Source: a virus
Reading direction: 5' to 3' (one strand)
DNA: 33,157 bases
IMG/VR virus record: IMGVR_UViG_3300017744_000069
Span: 1-33,157 of that record
The translations under genes and the position numbers were made by a program. A model generated the notes under the pieces. That model was not told the origin of the DNA and did not search any database. It worked only from the letters and a program-made list of their open reading frames with translations. The first letter of the stretch is position 1. Each line of letters starts with the position of its first letter. Shown here piece after piece: positions 23,214 to 29,669 of the stretch.

Positions 23214-23750
23214 TTGTATCTCCTTTTGGACTTGCGTCCCGTCACTAATAGTGAAAGTTTTTTTGAAATCCTCGTACTCAGCCATCGAGTCAAAAGATTT
23301 CGCTAGTGAAAAAGTAGCTGATTGATTACATGGTACTGATACTACCGATACCTCAAACAACTCAGCGTCCTTTATTCTTAATCCGTCGGTTTCCTCTAAA
23401 TAATCAGCGTCCTTGACTCGAAAACCAACAGAAAAGGCCCCAAGAACACCGTCTTTAACTAACTCTGCTACATCTTTAGCAGCTTTACTGATTTTCGCAG
23501 TAAGTTCCAACCCGTCACCAGAAGCCTTTAAACCTGTGGCTCTGCCTATTGGTCGGTTGTAATCGTGATTGAAAAGAATAATTGGATTCTTCTCAAAATT
23601 ATTCAATCCACCTTTAGTCCATGCGTCCGCTGAAATAGAATCGCCCGCGCGATCAAAATCAGCAGTACTTGCCATACCTCGAATCATGATGCTGCCTTCA
23701 TCATCAGTATGAGACTTAAAAGTAGAGGTGAGATTAAATATCTTTTCCAT
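21780..23750 (-). CDS. Fused prohead protease-scaffold-major capsid protein (656 aa)
   Basis: Three functions lie in one frame. Residues 1-150 are an HK97-type (U35) prohead protease, with candidate catalytic H62 in ILFNHDYNRPIG and S107 in GAFSVGF, and the conserved ELFEVSVVSVPCNQSA. Residues 180-300 are a Glu/Ala/Lys-rich coiled-coil scaffold. Residues from about 300 are an HK97-fold capsid: KDFLGAHIL, then FREIAVASGATVLPVAP, AYRLVSGTFIANDT, and a C-terminal RTAIVAAQSLGFNELVAG. Met180 has its own strong Shine-Dalgarno site, so a 477-aa scaffold-capsid product is probably made separately and in excess. The start overlaps the upstream gene by 17 bases. Fusions of this kind are known in other phages. 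Confidence 0.93.
   Translation of the reverse strand: MEKIFNLTSTFKSHTDDEGSIMIRGMASTADFDRAGDSISADAWTKGGLNNFEKNPIILFNHDYNRPIGRATGLKASGDGLELTAKISKAAKDVAELVKDGVLGAFSVGFRVKDADYLEETDGLRIKDAELFEVSVVSVPCNQSATFSLAKSFDSMAEYEDFKKTFTISDGTQVQKEIQMSEETNQPVDLEAFAKKVAEETAAKIAMKQAEQKAAEEAVQKEVAEKAAVEAEAKAEQDKQVQSAIVTGIESGAERLMADVESKMSEKDAQIAEIMKQHESDLKEKSDEISKMRDSKRVFENRGGSDITKWGKDFLGAHILGKVTKKGWNTDYAQDLLQKAGVTYDATSAAGIDVSVSGAFEEEVRLEQKIAPLFREIAVASGATVLPVAPDTENANWNGTGLETTANLLEESGASDNNYNVNRVLLQAYRLVSGTFIANDTDEQVVISVLPIITSAIARAHAKAIDSAIMIGNASFVGLVGGAGTDGAGSFLAADTALVTDPDASGTSDAITGANLLSIRSEMGKYGINPTDVAYIVGIDQYYNLIADAAFSDVSEVGSDTAMKLVGQVGSIYGSPVIATDVLAQGTKETGAFTGTAAVAVNMRNYVMPRLKGVSIETDYEVAGQRTAIVAAQSLGFNELVAGVTNNEPAVRIEYQ
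23220..23225 (-). promoter_or_regulatory. Internal ribosome binding site for capsid
   Basis: AAGGAG on the minus strand, spaced six bases (ATACAA) from the in-frame ATG at 23213. The surrounding codons (QKEIQM) fall in the linker between protease and scaffold domains, exactly where an independent capsid start is needed. Confidence 0.82.
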
Positions 23751-24048
23751 CTACCACCTCGCTTTCCGCTATTTCAGCGGGCTTTGCCTTTAGAGCCTCT
23801 AATGGGTTGACCACAGGCTTAGGCTGTTCACCAGTTATCCCACGCATTACTTCGGGACAAAAAGATTTTGTGTAGGCTGCCATGATAGACCAAGAGTTAA
23901 ATACTTTTCTAATAGTAGAAAGTTTTATCATGGGAGGCCTAAGAGAGTCCGCAGAAAACGCTTGTGGACTAGGAATATATCCTCTTTCTGCAAAATACAT
24001 TGCCATCTTTACTGCCATTTCTTTCTTTTGTCTTGATGAGCCGGACAT
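23734..24048 (-). CDS. Small protein between portal and protease (104 aa), unknown
   Basis: Not recognised. A 104-residue protein with a basic helical N-terminus (SRQKKEMAVKMAMYFAERG) and a central KLSTIRKVFNSWSIMAAYTK; the C-terminal third is Pro/Ala/Glu-rich. No membrane or catalytic motif. It is translated between portal and the protease-capsid gene; the run of Glu codons at the end of the portal (GAGGAAGAA) doubles as its Shine-Dalgarno site, and its 3' end overlaps the protease gene by 17 bases. A role in prohead assembly is suggested by position only. Its real expression is supported by the coupled overlaps. Confidence 0.7.
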   Translation of the reverse strand: MSGSSRQKKEMAVKMAMYFAERGYIPSPQAFSADSLRPPMIKLSTIRKVFNSWSIMAAYTKSFCPEVMRGITGEQPKPVVNPLEALKAKPAEIAESEVVDGKDI

Positions 24049-25239
24049 TTATTCTTCCTCTTCCTCGACGGGCCTGCCGCCTTCATCTGGGTTTGATGCG
24101 CTTCCTGTTATATTTGCAGGTATTCTTACTTCATCTCCACCATCTACGGGTTCAAAGCCTAGCGCATTTCTAGCTTCGTTAGGAGATATAATTCCTCCAT
24201 TAACTAATGAAGTGTAGTACGAAGATTGGTCTCGTAGCTCTGGCTGTAAAGCAGGTATATTTGTAATATCTTCTTTTATCTCAAATCCGAAAAATCTTTC
24301 GAATCCAAAGTTAATTTTTCTAACAATAGGTAATATAGTCTCCAAATAGTAGAGTCGTAAATTCGGGCGAATATTAGCGTTGTTACCAGAGTCCAAAAGT
24401 ATTGGAGGTACTCCAAGCGCCTTCAAAATTATCTTTTCGTTTTCTGCTATAGAATTTTGAAAGTCTAAATCTTTAAAATTACTATTTGATATAGAATCTA
24501 TCTCTATTCCACCATCAAGAATTAAAGGTCTTCTTCCTCCGGCTTCTGGTCTATATCTTACGCCCCAAGATTGTATCATTCTTTCTTTGATTTTCTCGGA
24601 TAAAGTGTTAGGACTTTTAAGTACTAGACCGGGCACTGCTCCGTTCTTGAAAAAGTTATCTTGAAATTTACGCATAGAACCTATAAGTTGCATGGTTCGA
24701 AGGGCAGGACTCAAACGAGGTACTCCTCTATAAATTGAGTAGAAAGAATTTTCTTTTATATGAATAATCTCTTTAGGTGAATAGTCAACAGCCTGTGAAA
24801 AAGTAAACCGCTCTATGTAAGTATCTTTACTAGCATGTATCGCCATTTTACTGGAGGGCAGATGATAGAGATGAGCTCCATCATAGTATATAAATATGTT
24901 TCCGTCAAGTATAAAGTCTGTTATAAGGTTACGCTTAAATGTATTAATATCTTGAAATAAGTTAGGCTCTACATTAAGTAACTGATCTACTTTGGCTCTT
25001 TTTACTGCTTTAACAACTCCGGTATTTCGTCTGGAGCCGATAATAGTTGAAGGTATCTCTGCTGCGTCATCTACTATCATATTTACGCCACGGTTAACAA
25101 TTTCGAGCTCTTCGTACTGACGCTCGTAACTTATAGTCGGTTCGCGAGTAGTTTCTGAAGTTCCGCCTAAAAGTTCTTGAGCGGGATTATTTTTTTCCTC
25201 TACAGCTTTCCCGCCAAAAATATTGTTATACCATGCCAT
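24049..25239 (-). CDS. Portal protein, HK97 family (396 aa)
   Basis: Forms the dodecameric DNA gate of the head. The order of motifs is typical: MAWYNNIFGG start, YEELEIVNRGVNMIVDDAAE, LITDFILDGNIFIYYDG, PKEIIHIKENSF followed by YRGVPRLSPA, the FQDNFFKNGAVPGLVL segment, ENEKIILKALGVPPILLDSG, and the C-terminal GIISPNEARNALGFEPVDGG. The length agrees with HK97-family portals (about 380-430). The C-terminus is a run of glutamates. The gene overlaps the HNH gene by 14 bases and is the second gene behind promoter P25.6. Confidence 0.95.
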   Translation of the reverse strand: MAWYNNIFGGKAVEEKNNPAQELLGGTSETTREPTISYERQYEELEIVNRGVNMIVDDAAEIPSTIIGSRRNTGVVKAVKRAKVDQLLNVEPNLFQDINTFKRNLITDFILDGNIFIYYDGAHLYHLPSSKMAIHASKDTYIERFTFSQAVDYSPKEIIHIKENSFYSIYRGVPRLSPALRTMQLIGSMRKFQDNFFKNGAVPGLVLKSPNTLSEKIKERMIQSWGVRYRPEAGGRRPLILDGGIEIDSISNSNFKDLDFQNSIAENEKIILKALGVPPILLDSGNNANIRPNLRLYYLETILPIVRKINFGFERFFGFEIKEDITNIPALQPELRDQSSYYTSLVNGGIISPNEARNALGFEPVDGGDEVRIPANITGSASNPDEGGRPVEEEEE

Positions 25240-25594
25240 TATGTTTTTCTCTTTGAATCTCGACCCACCGCATTTGTTTATGTGCCGTTCCTAGTCCAGG
25301 GTCTCTTCCATATACTTTGTGCAACTGCATGTGATGTTTATGACACAGTGTTGCAGTATGCTCGTAAAGTTCTGCTTCATGCTGTTCTATGAAGTCTTCT
25401 CTTATTGCCAGAATGTACTCTGGGTTAAGTTTGTTTTCGCGTATCCACTTATGCACTAAAGGTGCAAGACTATAGAAATGGTGAAAATCCAATCGTTCTG
25501 TAGCGTCACAAATCTCACAAGCCGAACCCTTCTGGTATTTATTCTTTGCCTTATCTCGAATATATTTTACTATATCTCGTTTTAATTTAACCAT
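25226..25594 (-). CDS. HNH endonuclease (122 aa)
   Basis: A small HNH nuclease with a Cys-Cys/Cys-His zinc knuckle: C26-x2-C29 (ACEICD), catalytic HH at 38-39 (LDFHHFYS), then C84-x2-H87 with H92 in LCHKHHMQLHK. HNH genes beside terminase and portal genes occur in many HK97-like phages, and in HK97 gp74 the HNH activity supports terminase function during DNA packaging; I infer the same here rather than a homing nuclease, because the gene sits inside a conserved operon and is the first gene of its own promoter. The leader is about 28 nt and shows no clear Shine-Dalgarno site. Confidence 0.9.
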   Translation of the reverse strand: MVKLKRDIVKYIRDKAKNKYQKGSACEICDATERLDFHHFYSLAPLVHKWIRENKLNPEYILAIREDFIEQHEAELYEHTATLCHKHHMQLHKVYGRDPGLGTAHKQMRWVEIQREKHNGMV

Positions 25595-25629
25595 CGGGTT
25601 TTTTTGGATTTCTATTTTCGATTAGAAGA

Positions 25630-25670
25630 ATTATATCTAGTTTGAGGTACTATGTCAATAACTATTTTTG
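25630..25670 (-). promoter_or_regulatory. Late promoter P25.6 (TTGACA-17-TATAAT)
   Basis: On the minus strand TTGACA (25658-25653), 17-bp spacer, TATAAT (25635-25630), with CAAAAATA four bases upstream (25670-25663). It lies in the 86-bp gap between large terminase and HNH genes. The dyad is imperfect here (GAC-N7-CTC). The predicted start is near 25623. It drives the head operon (HNH, portal, capsid). Confidence 0.9.
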
Positions 25671-25680
25671 ACCAGGTATC

Positions 25681-26985
25681 CTAAAAACTTGTTGCCGAAG
25701 TCTCAAATGAATAGAGTCCATATCTTAACGCGTCCGCCATGTGCGATGCGTAATTGTGTTTCGGTTTCTCTCTTGCAAGGTTAGGGTTGGCATCCCACTG
25801 GTATTGATCTAACGCAGAGAGAGTTTCTTTACATGCCTGTTCTACAAACAAAGTATTATTATCTACGATTCCAGCAACCTGTGCTATACCGTCTAGTACG
25901 GACTTCTTTGCGTTAATAGTTGAGATATCGTAGTTTTGAGCAAAGTCGAATCGTGTCTGCTGTGCAGCGGAATCAATATAAATGTAGTCTATATCCCACT
26001 TTTTAATTAGAACCTGTATCTCTTGGGCGTGCTTCTCTGTTGTCTGCTCTGCGTCTAAGTACTCGTCAAGTAAGTAGTATTTCTGCTCGTCCCAGTCGTA
26101 ACCGATTACACAGAACGCAGTCGGGTCTCTGTAACCTACATCCAACCCCGCAAATACATCCATCTTTGACGTATCCAATTCACTCCCGTTGAAGATACAT
26201 TCTTCGTGGTTGAAGTTCCATATTTGACCTTCATAGGTGTTAAAGTCTGCTTCGTACTCTTGCTTAAACTCGGATTCAGACATCGATTTTCTAGCTTCCT
26301 GAATATCGTTTTCAGACATCCGAGGATTGTCCCTATAAGTCGCTCTAATCGATGCCCATTCCTGGAAGTCGTCTTGGAAGCCTCTGAAGAAGAATTCAGA
26401 GAACCAGTTGTTTTTGCCTCGTGGCGTGGATATAAATATCGCTTTGGAATTTTCTTTATCCAGTGTAGGACGTAGGGCTACGTTAAAGGCATCCTTTCCA
26501 TCCGCTAGGGCTGCTTCATCAAATATAATAAGATCGTAGGAGCGACCAACACAGGAGTCAACCTGATTAACCGAACCCATACGAATACTAGAGCCGTTGG
26601 ACATTTCAATCACTTTGTCTTTTGCGTTGTCTTTTGTAACTTCAAGATCAAAGTGCTTAATCAGTGTTCGTTGTAAATCAAAAGAAATCTGAGACAAGGC
26701 ATAGTTCGGGGACATGATCAGTATGTTCGAATTGGGAACTAGTGAGACTAGCTGCCCGATAATATTTGCAATATAGGTTTTACCCTGTCTCCTAGAGACT
26801 GCCGCACATACAAAACGGTACTTAGGATTATTTATTGCATTTATTATAGCCTTCTGTGAGGCAAGAGGTTCTACGCCGAGCATCTCCAAGTATGGATTTA
26901 CTGGTAATTTGAGAAACCTTGTCTCAGATTGTAAATCGTGTATCATATCAGATACAATATCTTTTCTGCTTATTTCAATTGCCAT
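25681..26985 (-). CDS. terL: Large terminase subunit (434 aa)
   Basis: The DNA packaging motor. The ATPase domain has a Walker A-like SRRQGKT (64-70), Walker B LIIFDE (152-157) and coupling motif FISTPRGKNN (184-193). The nuclease domain has the RNase H-type acidic residues D282 (GLDVGYRDP), D338 (YIYIDSAAQQTR) and D418 (HMADALRYGL). Length and motif spacing fit full-length terminases. It is the last gene of the transcript that begins at the small terminase, separated from that gene by about 2.2 kb of small genes. The predicted cutting mechanism (cos or headful) cannot be read from the protein by eye. Confidence 0.96.
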   Translation of the reverse strand: MAIEISRKDIVSDMIHDLQSETRFLKLPVNPYLEMLGVEPLASQKAIINAINNPKYRFVCAAVSRRQGKTYIANIIGQLVSLVPNSNILIMSPNYALSQISFDLQRTLIKHFDLEVTKDNAKDKVIEMSNGSSIRMGSVNQVDSCVGRSYDLIIFDEAALADGKDAFNVALRPTLDKENSKAIFISTPRGKNNWFSEFFFRGFQDDFQEWASIRATYRDNPRMSENDIQEARKSMSESEFKQEYEADFNTYEGQIWNFNHEECIFNGSELDTSKMDVFAGLDVGYRDPTAFCVIGYDWDEQKYYLLDEYLDAEQTTEKHAQEIQVLIKKWDIDYIYIDSAAQQTRFDFAQNYDISTINAKKSVLDGIAQVAGIVDNNTLFVEQACKETLSALDQYQWDANPNLAREKPKHNYASHMADALRYGLYSFETSATSF

Positions 26986-26996
26986 TTAGTACTCAG

Positions 26997-27320
26997 TTAT
27001 TTTTTATTTTTAGAGTATGCCTGTGTTCCAAAAAAAGCTGCTACAATACCTGCCACTGCGACAAAGTATGTAGGAGCCATAGAACCAAGCGTTTTCTGTG
27101 CTTCATCCAAACCAACTAGAGAAGCAAATACTACGGCACCTGGGTACAGCAGTAGTCCGCCTAAAGCAAACCAAGTCATCTTTCTTTGAGCGTCTCGCAT
27201 TGCATCTGCGTCTTCCAGCTCTTTTCGTTTAAATTCTAAAAACATCTGTTCTTCTGTTTCGGAAACCTTACCATCGCCATTAGTATCAGCGGGATGCGGA
27301 GAGTTATCTATTTCACTCAT
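26997..27320 (-). CDS. EF-hand protein with two membrane helices, holin candidate (107 aa)
   Basis: The N-terminus contains a complete 12-residue EF-hand calcium loop, DTNGDGKVSETE (residues 12-23: D12, N14, D16, S20 and E23 as ligands). A charged helix follows, then two hydrophobic segments, about residues 48-70 (MTWFALGGLLLYPGAVVFAS) and 80-100 (MAPTYFVAVAGIVAAFFG), and a basic C-terminus YSKNKK. Small size, two TM helices and location beside other membrane proteins make it a holin candidate, and the calcium loop would be an unusual control element; both are inference. Start: strong AGGAGG before the ATG, and an ATGA overlap with the DUF1353 gene upstream. Confidence 0.75.
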   Translation of the reverse strand: MSEIDNSPHPADTNGDGKVSETEEQMFLEFKRKELEDADAMRDAQRKMTWFALGGLLLYPGAVVFASLVGLDEAQKTLGSMAPTYFVAVAGIVAAFFGTQAYSKNKK

Positions 27321-27895
27321 GTATCCTCCTCTAAGTGTGTTCCATTTTTCTTGTGCTTATTCCAAGCTAAGAAACCTACCGCGGCTAATGCCCAGTAAGC
27401 GAGATAGTTTAAAAATTTAAAACCATTAACTTCGATACAAATGTCTCTGAAAAGTTTGTCCATATCTGCCTGACTCTTCTGACCAATATTCTTATAGTCT
27501 GGAGTCATGAGAGTAGCATACTTATACCCGTAGTCGTGAATCAACCCACCCATCAAAAGAACTCCGGTGGGAGACAACCACATTGCTAGAAACTTAGGTA
27601 CTGACGCCCCATCAAACTGAAAGCCTGCTGGTATCATGTAATCTTTGCCGTCTAGCTTATAGTGAAAGTTATCGCAGATTTCCCACCTACGAGCACTAAG
27701 TAACCACATTGCAATTCCTTTCCAGAACCCTTTATTCTTGGTCTCAATAGTAATCGGCTTCATGTGAGGCATTTCTTTAACCTCAAAACCAACCCTATAC
27801 TCTCCTTGGCCATCAAACTTACTAAAGACATACCCTACTAAAACTAGTATTGCAAAGGCAGTCCACTGCCAGAAAGTTAAGAGTATATCAACCAT
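27317..27895 (-). CDS. DUF1353 family membrane-anchored protein (192 aa)
   Basis: The DUF1353 signature is clear: YMIPAGFQFDGASVPKF (about 86-102) and GGLIHDYGYKY (116-126), a domain found in many phages and of unproven function. This copy has an additional N-terminal membrane helix (about 1-25, MVDILLTFWQWTAFAILVLV) and a C-terminal hydrophobic segment (FLNYLAYWALAAVGFLAW, about 161-178), so it should sit in the inner membrane. The conserved Asp and His residues could bind a metal, which is speculation. The ATG immediately follows the stop of the upstream gene and is preceded by AAGGA. Confidence 0.88.
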   Translation of the reverse strand: MVDILLTFWQWTAFAILVLVGYVFSKFDGQGEYRVGFEVKEMPHMKPITIETKNKGFWKGIAMWLLSARRWEICDNFHYKLDGKDYMIPAGFQFDGASVPKFLAMWLSPTGVLLMGGLIHDYGYKYATLMTPDYKNIGQKSQADMDKLFRDICIEVNGFKFLNYLAYWALAAVGFLAWNKHKKNGTHLEEDT

Positions 27896-28165
27896 TTACT
27901 TTTTCCTTCTTCTACGAGCCTTTGTCCTTACATACGTTGGTTTGCCTTTGACTCCCTGTGGCTTTGCACGCTTTCGTCTTACAGCTGAACGTATCTGACT
28001 CTTGCTCATTCTTGCAGCTTTAGCTGCTGGTACGCACTTTGGATATCCTTTTCGGCTTTTCTTTGCTTTCTTACGGCCGCAGGACTTAAACCCTCCGCCT
28101 TTCTTTGGTCTTGAGATGTCTACCCAGTTTTCTCCAAACCATCTCTTCAGTCCGGTCTTAGCCAC
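27896..28165 (-). CDS. Basic RWFGENWVD-type protein, DUF5872-like (89 aa)
   Basis: Begins VAKTGLKRWFGENWVDISR, continues CGRKKAKKSRKGYPKC and ends with a strongly basic tail (TKARRRRKK). The pattern of RWF-ENWVD, Cys-Gly-Arg, YPKCVPAAKAARM and a Lys/Arg-rich end matches a family common in marine and aquatic phages that I recall as DUF5872; function unknown. I chose the GTG at 28165 because GGGAGG lies seven bases upstream; an alternative GTG at 28180 would add five residues but has no such site. The GTG overlaps the stop of the upstream tiny gene by eight bases. Nucleic-acid binding is likely from charge. Confidence 0.8.
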   Translation of the reverse strand: MAKTGLKRWFGENWVDISRPKKGGGFKSCGRKKAKKSRKGYPKCVPAAKAARMSKSQIRSAVRRKRAKPQGVKGKPTYVRTKARRRRKK

Positions 28166-28334
28166 GTCTATACCTCCCACCCGCTTTCTTGTATTCTTTT
28201 ACTAGGTAAGCGTTCGCATAAGCGCTAGGATAAACTGCAAACTTTCTCTTTGTCTTTGCTTTTATTCTAGCATACAGCTTTTTATTTACGGGTATATTTC
28301 TTTTCTTGGCCGAAGACTTACGTCTACTTGCCAC
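28158..28334 (-). CDS. Tiny basic protein with GTG start (58 aa)
   Basis: Starts with GTG and encodes VASRRKSSAKKRNIPVNKK, then LYARIKAKTKRKFAVYPSAY, then ANAYLVKEYKKAGGRYRRG. The segment FxVYPSAYAN...LVKEYKxxGG is a recognisable signature of small proteins that travel with the RWFGENWVD protein in aquatic phages. It overlaps the preceding gene by 11 bases and the following gene by eight, so it belongs to a translationally coupled chain. About one third of residues are Lys or Arg and there is no acidic cluster, so binding to DNA or RNA is plausible. Function unknown. Confidence 0.8.
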   Translation of the reverse strand: MASRRKSSAKKRNIPVNKKLYARIKAKTKRKFAVYPSAYANAYLVKEYKKAGGRYRRG

Positions 28335-28461
28335 GCTTCTTTCTTTTCTTCTTCGGGTGAGAAGAGCCTTTCATGAGTTTACCGTTGGGCATATAGTGAT
28401 AGCCTTTCGGAGCCTTTTTCCTTTTCTTCTTTTTCTTTCTTCCGTAACCGTACGCCATCAT
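28324..28461 (-). CDS. Tiny Lys-rich protein (45 aa)
   Basis: Encodes MMAYGYGRKKKKKRKKAPKG, then YHYMPNGKLMKGSSH, then PKKKRKKRGK. The two Lys/Arg clusters flank a YHYMPNGKLMKG core that recurs in small aquatic phage proteins. The start ATGATG overlaps the TGA of the upstream 18-aa gene (ATGA), so coupling is expected. The second ATG at 28458 is an equally possible start. With almost half of its residues Lys or Arg it resembles a protamine-like or nucleic-acid-neutralising peptide, which is inference; it sits between the terminase subunit genes. Confidence 0.78.
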   Translation of the reverse strand: MMAYGYGRKKKKKRKKAPKGYHYMPNGKLMKGSSHPKKKRKKRGK

Positions 28462-28514
28462 CGTTTACTCGCACATTGGCAAGGGTCACACTTACAGATA
28501 TAACATGCTTCCAT
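28458..28514 (-). CDS. 18-residue cysteine-rich microprotein
   Basis: A very short gene: MEACYICKCDPCQCASKR. Five of 18 residues are Cys in the pattern C-x2-C-x-C-x2-C-x-C (C4, C7, C9, C12, C14), followed by a basic end. It has an excellent Shine-Dalgarno site (AAGGAG, eight bases before the ATG) and its stop overlaps the next start in ATGA, both arguing for real translation. The cysteine spacing suggests binding of a metal such as zinc or an iron-sulfur cluster, metallothionein-like. Function unknown. Confidence 0.75.
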   Translation of the reverse strand: MEACYICKCDPCQCASKR

Positions 28515-28535
28515 AACTTTCTCCTTTTGCTGAGA

Positions 28536-28964
28536 CTAAGGTTTAGTCCATACTGTAAATCCTACAAAAGCTATCGCCCAAAAACATATTACGGAAAAAG
28601 TTATTATTCCTAATGTTTTAAACATCTCATTCCGTTCTTTACGTTTCTTTCGTATTCTAGCTATATCCTTTGCATGTTGCAACTGGGCTTCTGCCATTCG
28701 TTGCTTGATTGAAGTATAAAGGTCTCCTTGACCTTGTATAAGACAGATATCCTTTAACTGCCTATCAAAATTAATAAGTTGTCGTTTGGCACTTTCCATG
28801 TCTAGTGCTTCTTTATACGACATTGCTCCTGTCTTCTTCTGTTCTACATCGCGGACTTTTTCTTCTACATCTGCCCACTTGCCCATGATAGAGGACAGGT
28901 TGCCCCCAGACTCCTTGACCGTAGCTATACCGTCATTCAAGGCCTTGAGAGCAGTCAATACCAT
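28536..28964 (-). CDS. Coiled-coil protein with C-terminal membrane anchor (142 aa)
   Basis: Starts MVLTALKALNDGIATVKESG; the middle is a long helix/coiled coil (VEEKVRDVEQKK, then MESAKRQLINFDRQL and IKQRMAEAQLQHAKDIARI), followed by a basic RKKRKERNE and one membrane helix (TLGIITFSVICFWAIAFVG) near the C-terminus. I chose the ATG at 28964 because GGAG lies eight bases upstream; a GTG at 28982 would add MIGEVA. The family is common in marine phages and has no proven role; coiled coil plus single TM suits a lysis accessory (spanin- or holin-regulator-like) or a membrane scaffold. No signal sequence or lipobox is seen. Confidence 0.7.
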   Translation of the reverse strand: MVLTALKALNDGIATVKESGGNLSSIMGKWADVEEKVRDVEQKKTGAMSYKEALDMESAKRQLINFDRQLKDICLIQGQGDLYTSIKQRMAEAQLQHAKDIARIRKKRKERNEMFKTLGIITFSVICFWAIAFVGFTVWTKP

Positions 28965-29011
28965 TGCTACTTCTCCTATCACTTCAGTTCTCTAAGGGCT
29001 TCCCCTTCTCG

Positions 29012-29215
29012 CTACCCGTTGAGTAACGTTAAAATAATTCCTCCTAAGAATATAATTACTGTCCCCGTTGCGGCTAACAGCATGGTTTGTAGAGTGTCCA
29101 TCTTTTTTTCCATAACTTCAAGTCTGGCAAAGATAGTCTTCCAGCGCTCCTCGCATTGGGCTTCGTGTTTTGCAAACCGAGTATTTAGCTCCGCTTCATT
29201 AGGTGTCAAGTCCAT
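29012..29215 (-). CDS. Small coiled-coil single-TM protein, XhlA-like (67 aa)
   Basis: A 67-residue protein with an acidic N-terminal helix (NEAELNTRFAKHEAQCEERW), a heptad-like stretch (IFARLEVMEKKMDTLQ) and one C-terminal membrane helix (TMLLAATGTVIIFLGGIILTLL). This topology is that of haemolysin XhlA-type proteins that assist holins. The gene overlaps the end of the small terminase by 17 bases and has no clear Shine-Dalgarno site, so it may be translated by coupling. A lysis role is inferred from topology and context. Confidence 0.72.
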   Translation of the reverse strand: MDLTPNEAELNTRFAKHEAQCEERWKTIFARLEVMEKKMDTLQTMLLAATGTVIIFLGGIILTLLNG

Positions 29216-29663
29216 TGAGTAGTTTATCCATTAACTTACCATAATTACCTTGACCGAAGGGTATGCCGTCATTAATCTGAACATTTGTTTGATTTTTAAC
29301 GGTAGAGCCTTCTGCTTTAGCGAGATCGGCTTGTGCCTTAATCTCGTCCATACGCATCTTGTGAGCCATTTGTAATAAGTCTGCTAAGTCCTTGCTGGAG
29401 TAGACGCCAGTCTCCTGCGCTTCCTCTAGCTTCGATTGTATCATCTCATCCAGTAAGGATGCAATGTTATTCTTATTTCTGTATCCCATATCTAGGTATA
29501 CAGTATCCACGTACTTCTTAACTTCCCGTCGATTTAAGATATCCACTACCTTGTTTTCGGCAACTTGCATATACTCACAAACACCCTTGATATTCCCGAG
29601 GGTTAGATAACAGTTTGCTACTTCAAGCCCCTCTGGGGAAATTGTTGTTACTTCTTTACTCAT
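29199..29663 (-). CDS. terS: Small terminase subunit (154 aa), leaderless
   Basis: DNA-recognition subunit of the packaging complex. The protein starts MSKEVTTISPEGLEVANCYL; residues about 18-45 (LTLGNIKGVCEYMQVAENKV) form a helix-turn-helix-like unit, followed by the oligomerisation helices SLLDEMIQSKLEEAQETG and LADLLQMAHKMRMDEIKAQ and a flexible C-terminus NDGIPFGQGNYG. This order resembles small terminases of marine phages. The frame continues upstream, but the ATG at 29663 is chosen because the promoter -10 box ends six bases before it, making the mRNA leaderless; there is no Shine-Dalgarno site. It is the first gene of the packaging block that ends with terL. Confidence 0.85.
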   Translation of the reverse strand: MSKEVTTISPEGLEVANCYLTLGNIKGVCEYMQVAENKVVDILNRREVKKYVDTVYLDMGYRNKNNIASLLDEMIQSKLEEAQETGVYSSKDLADLLQMAHKMRMDEIKAQADLAKAEGSTVKNQTNVQINDGIPFGQGNYGKLMDKLLNGLDT

Positions 29664-29669
29664 GGGAAA

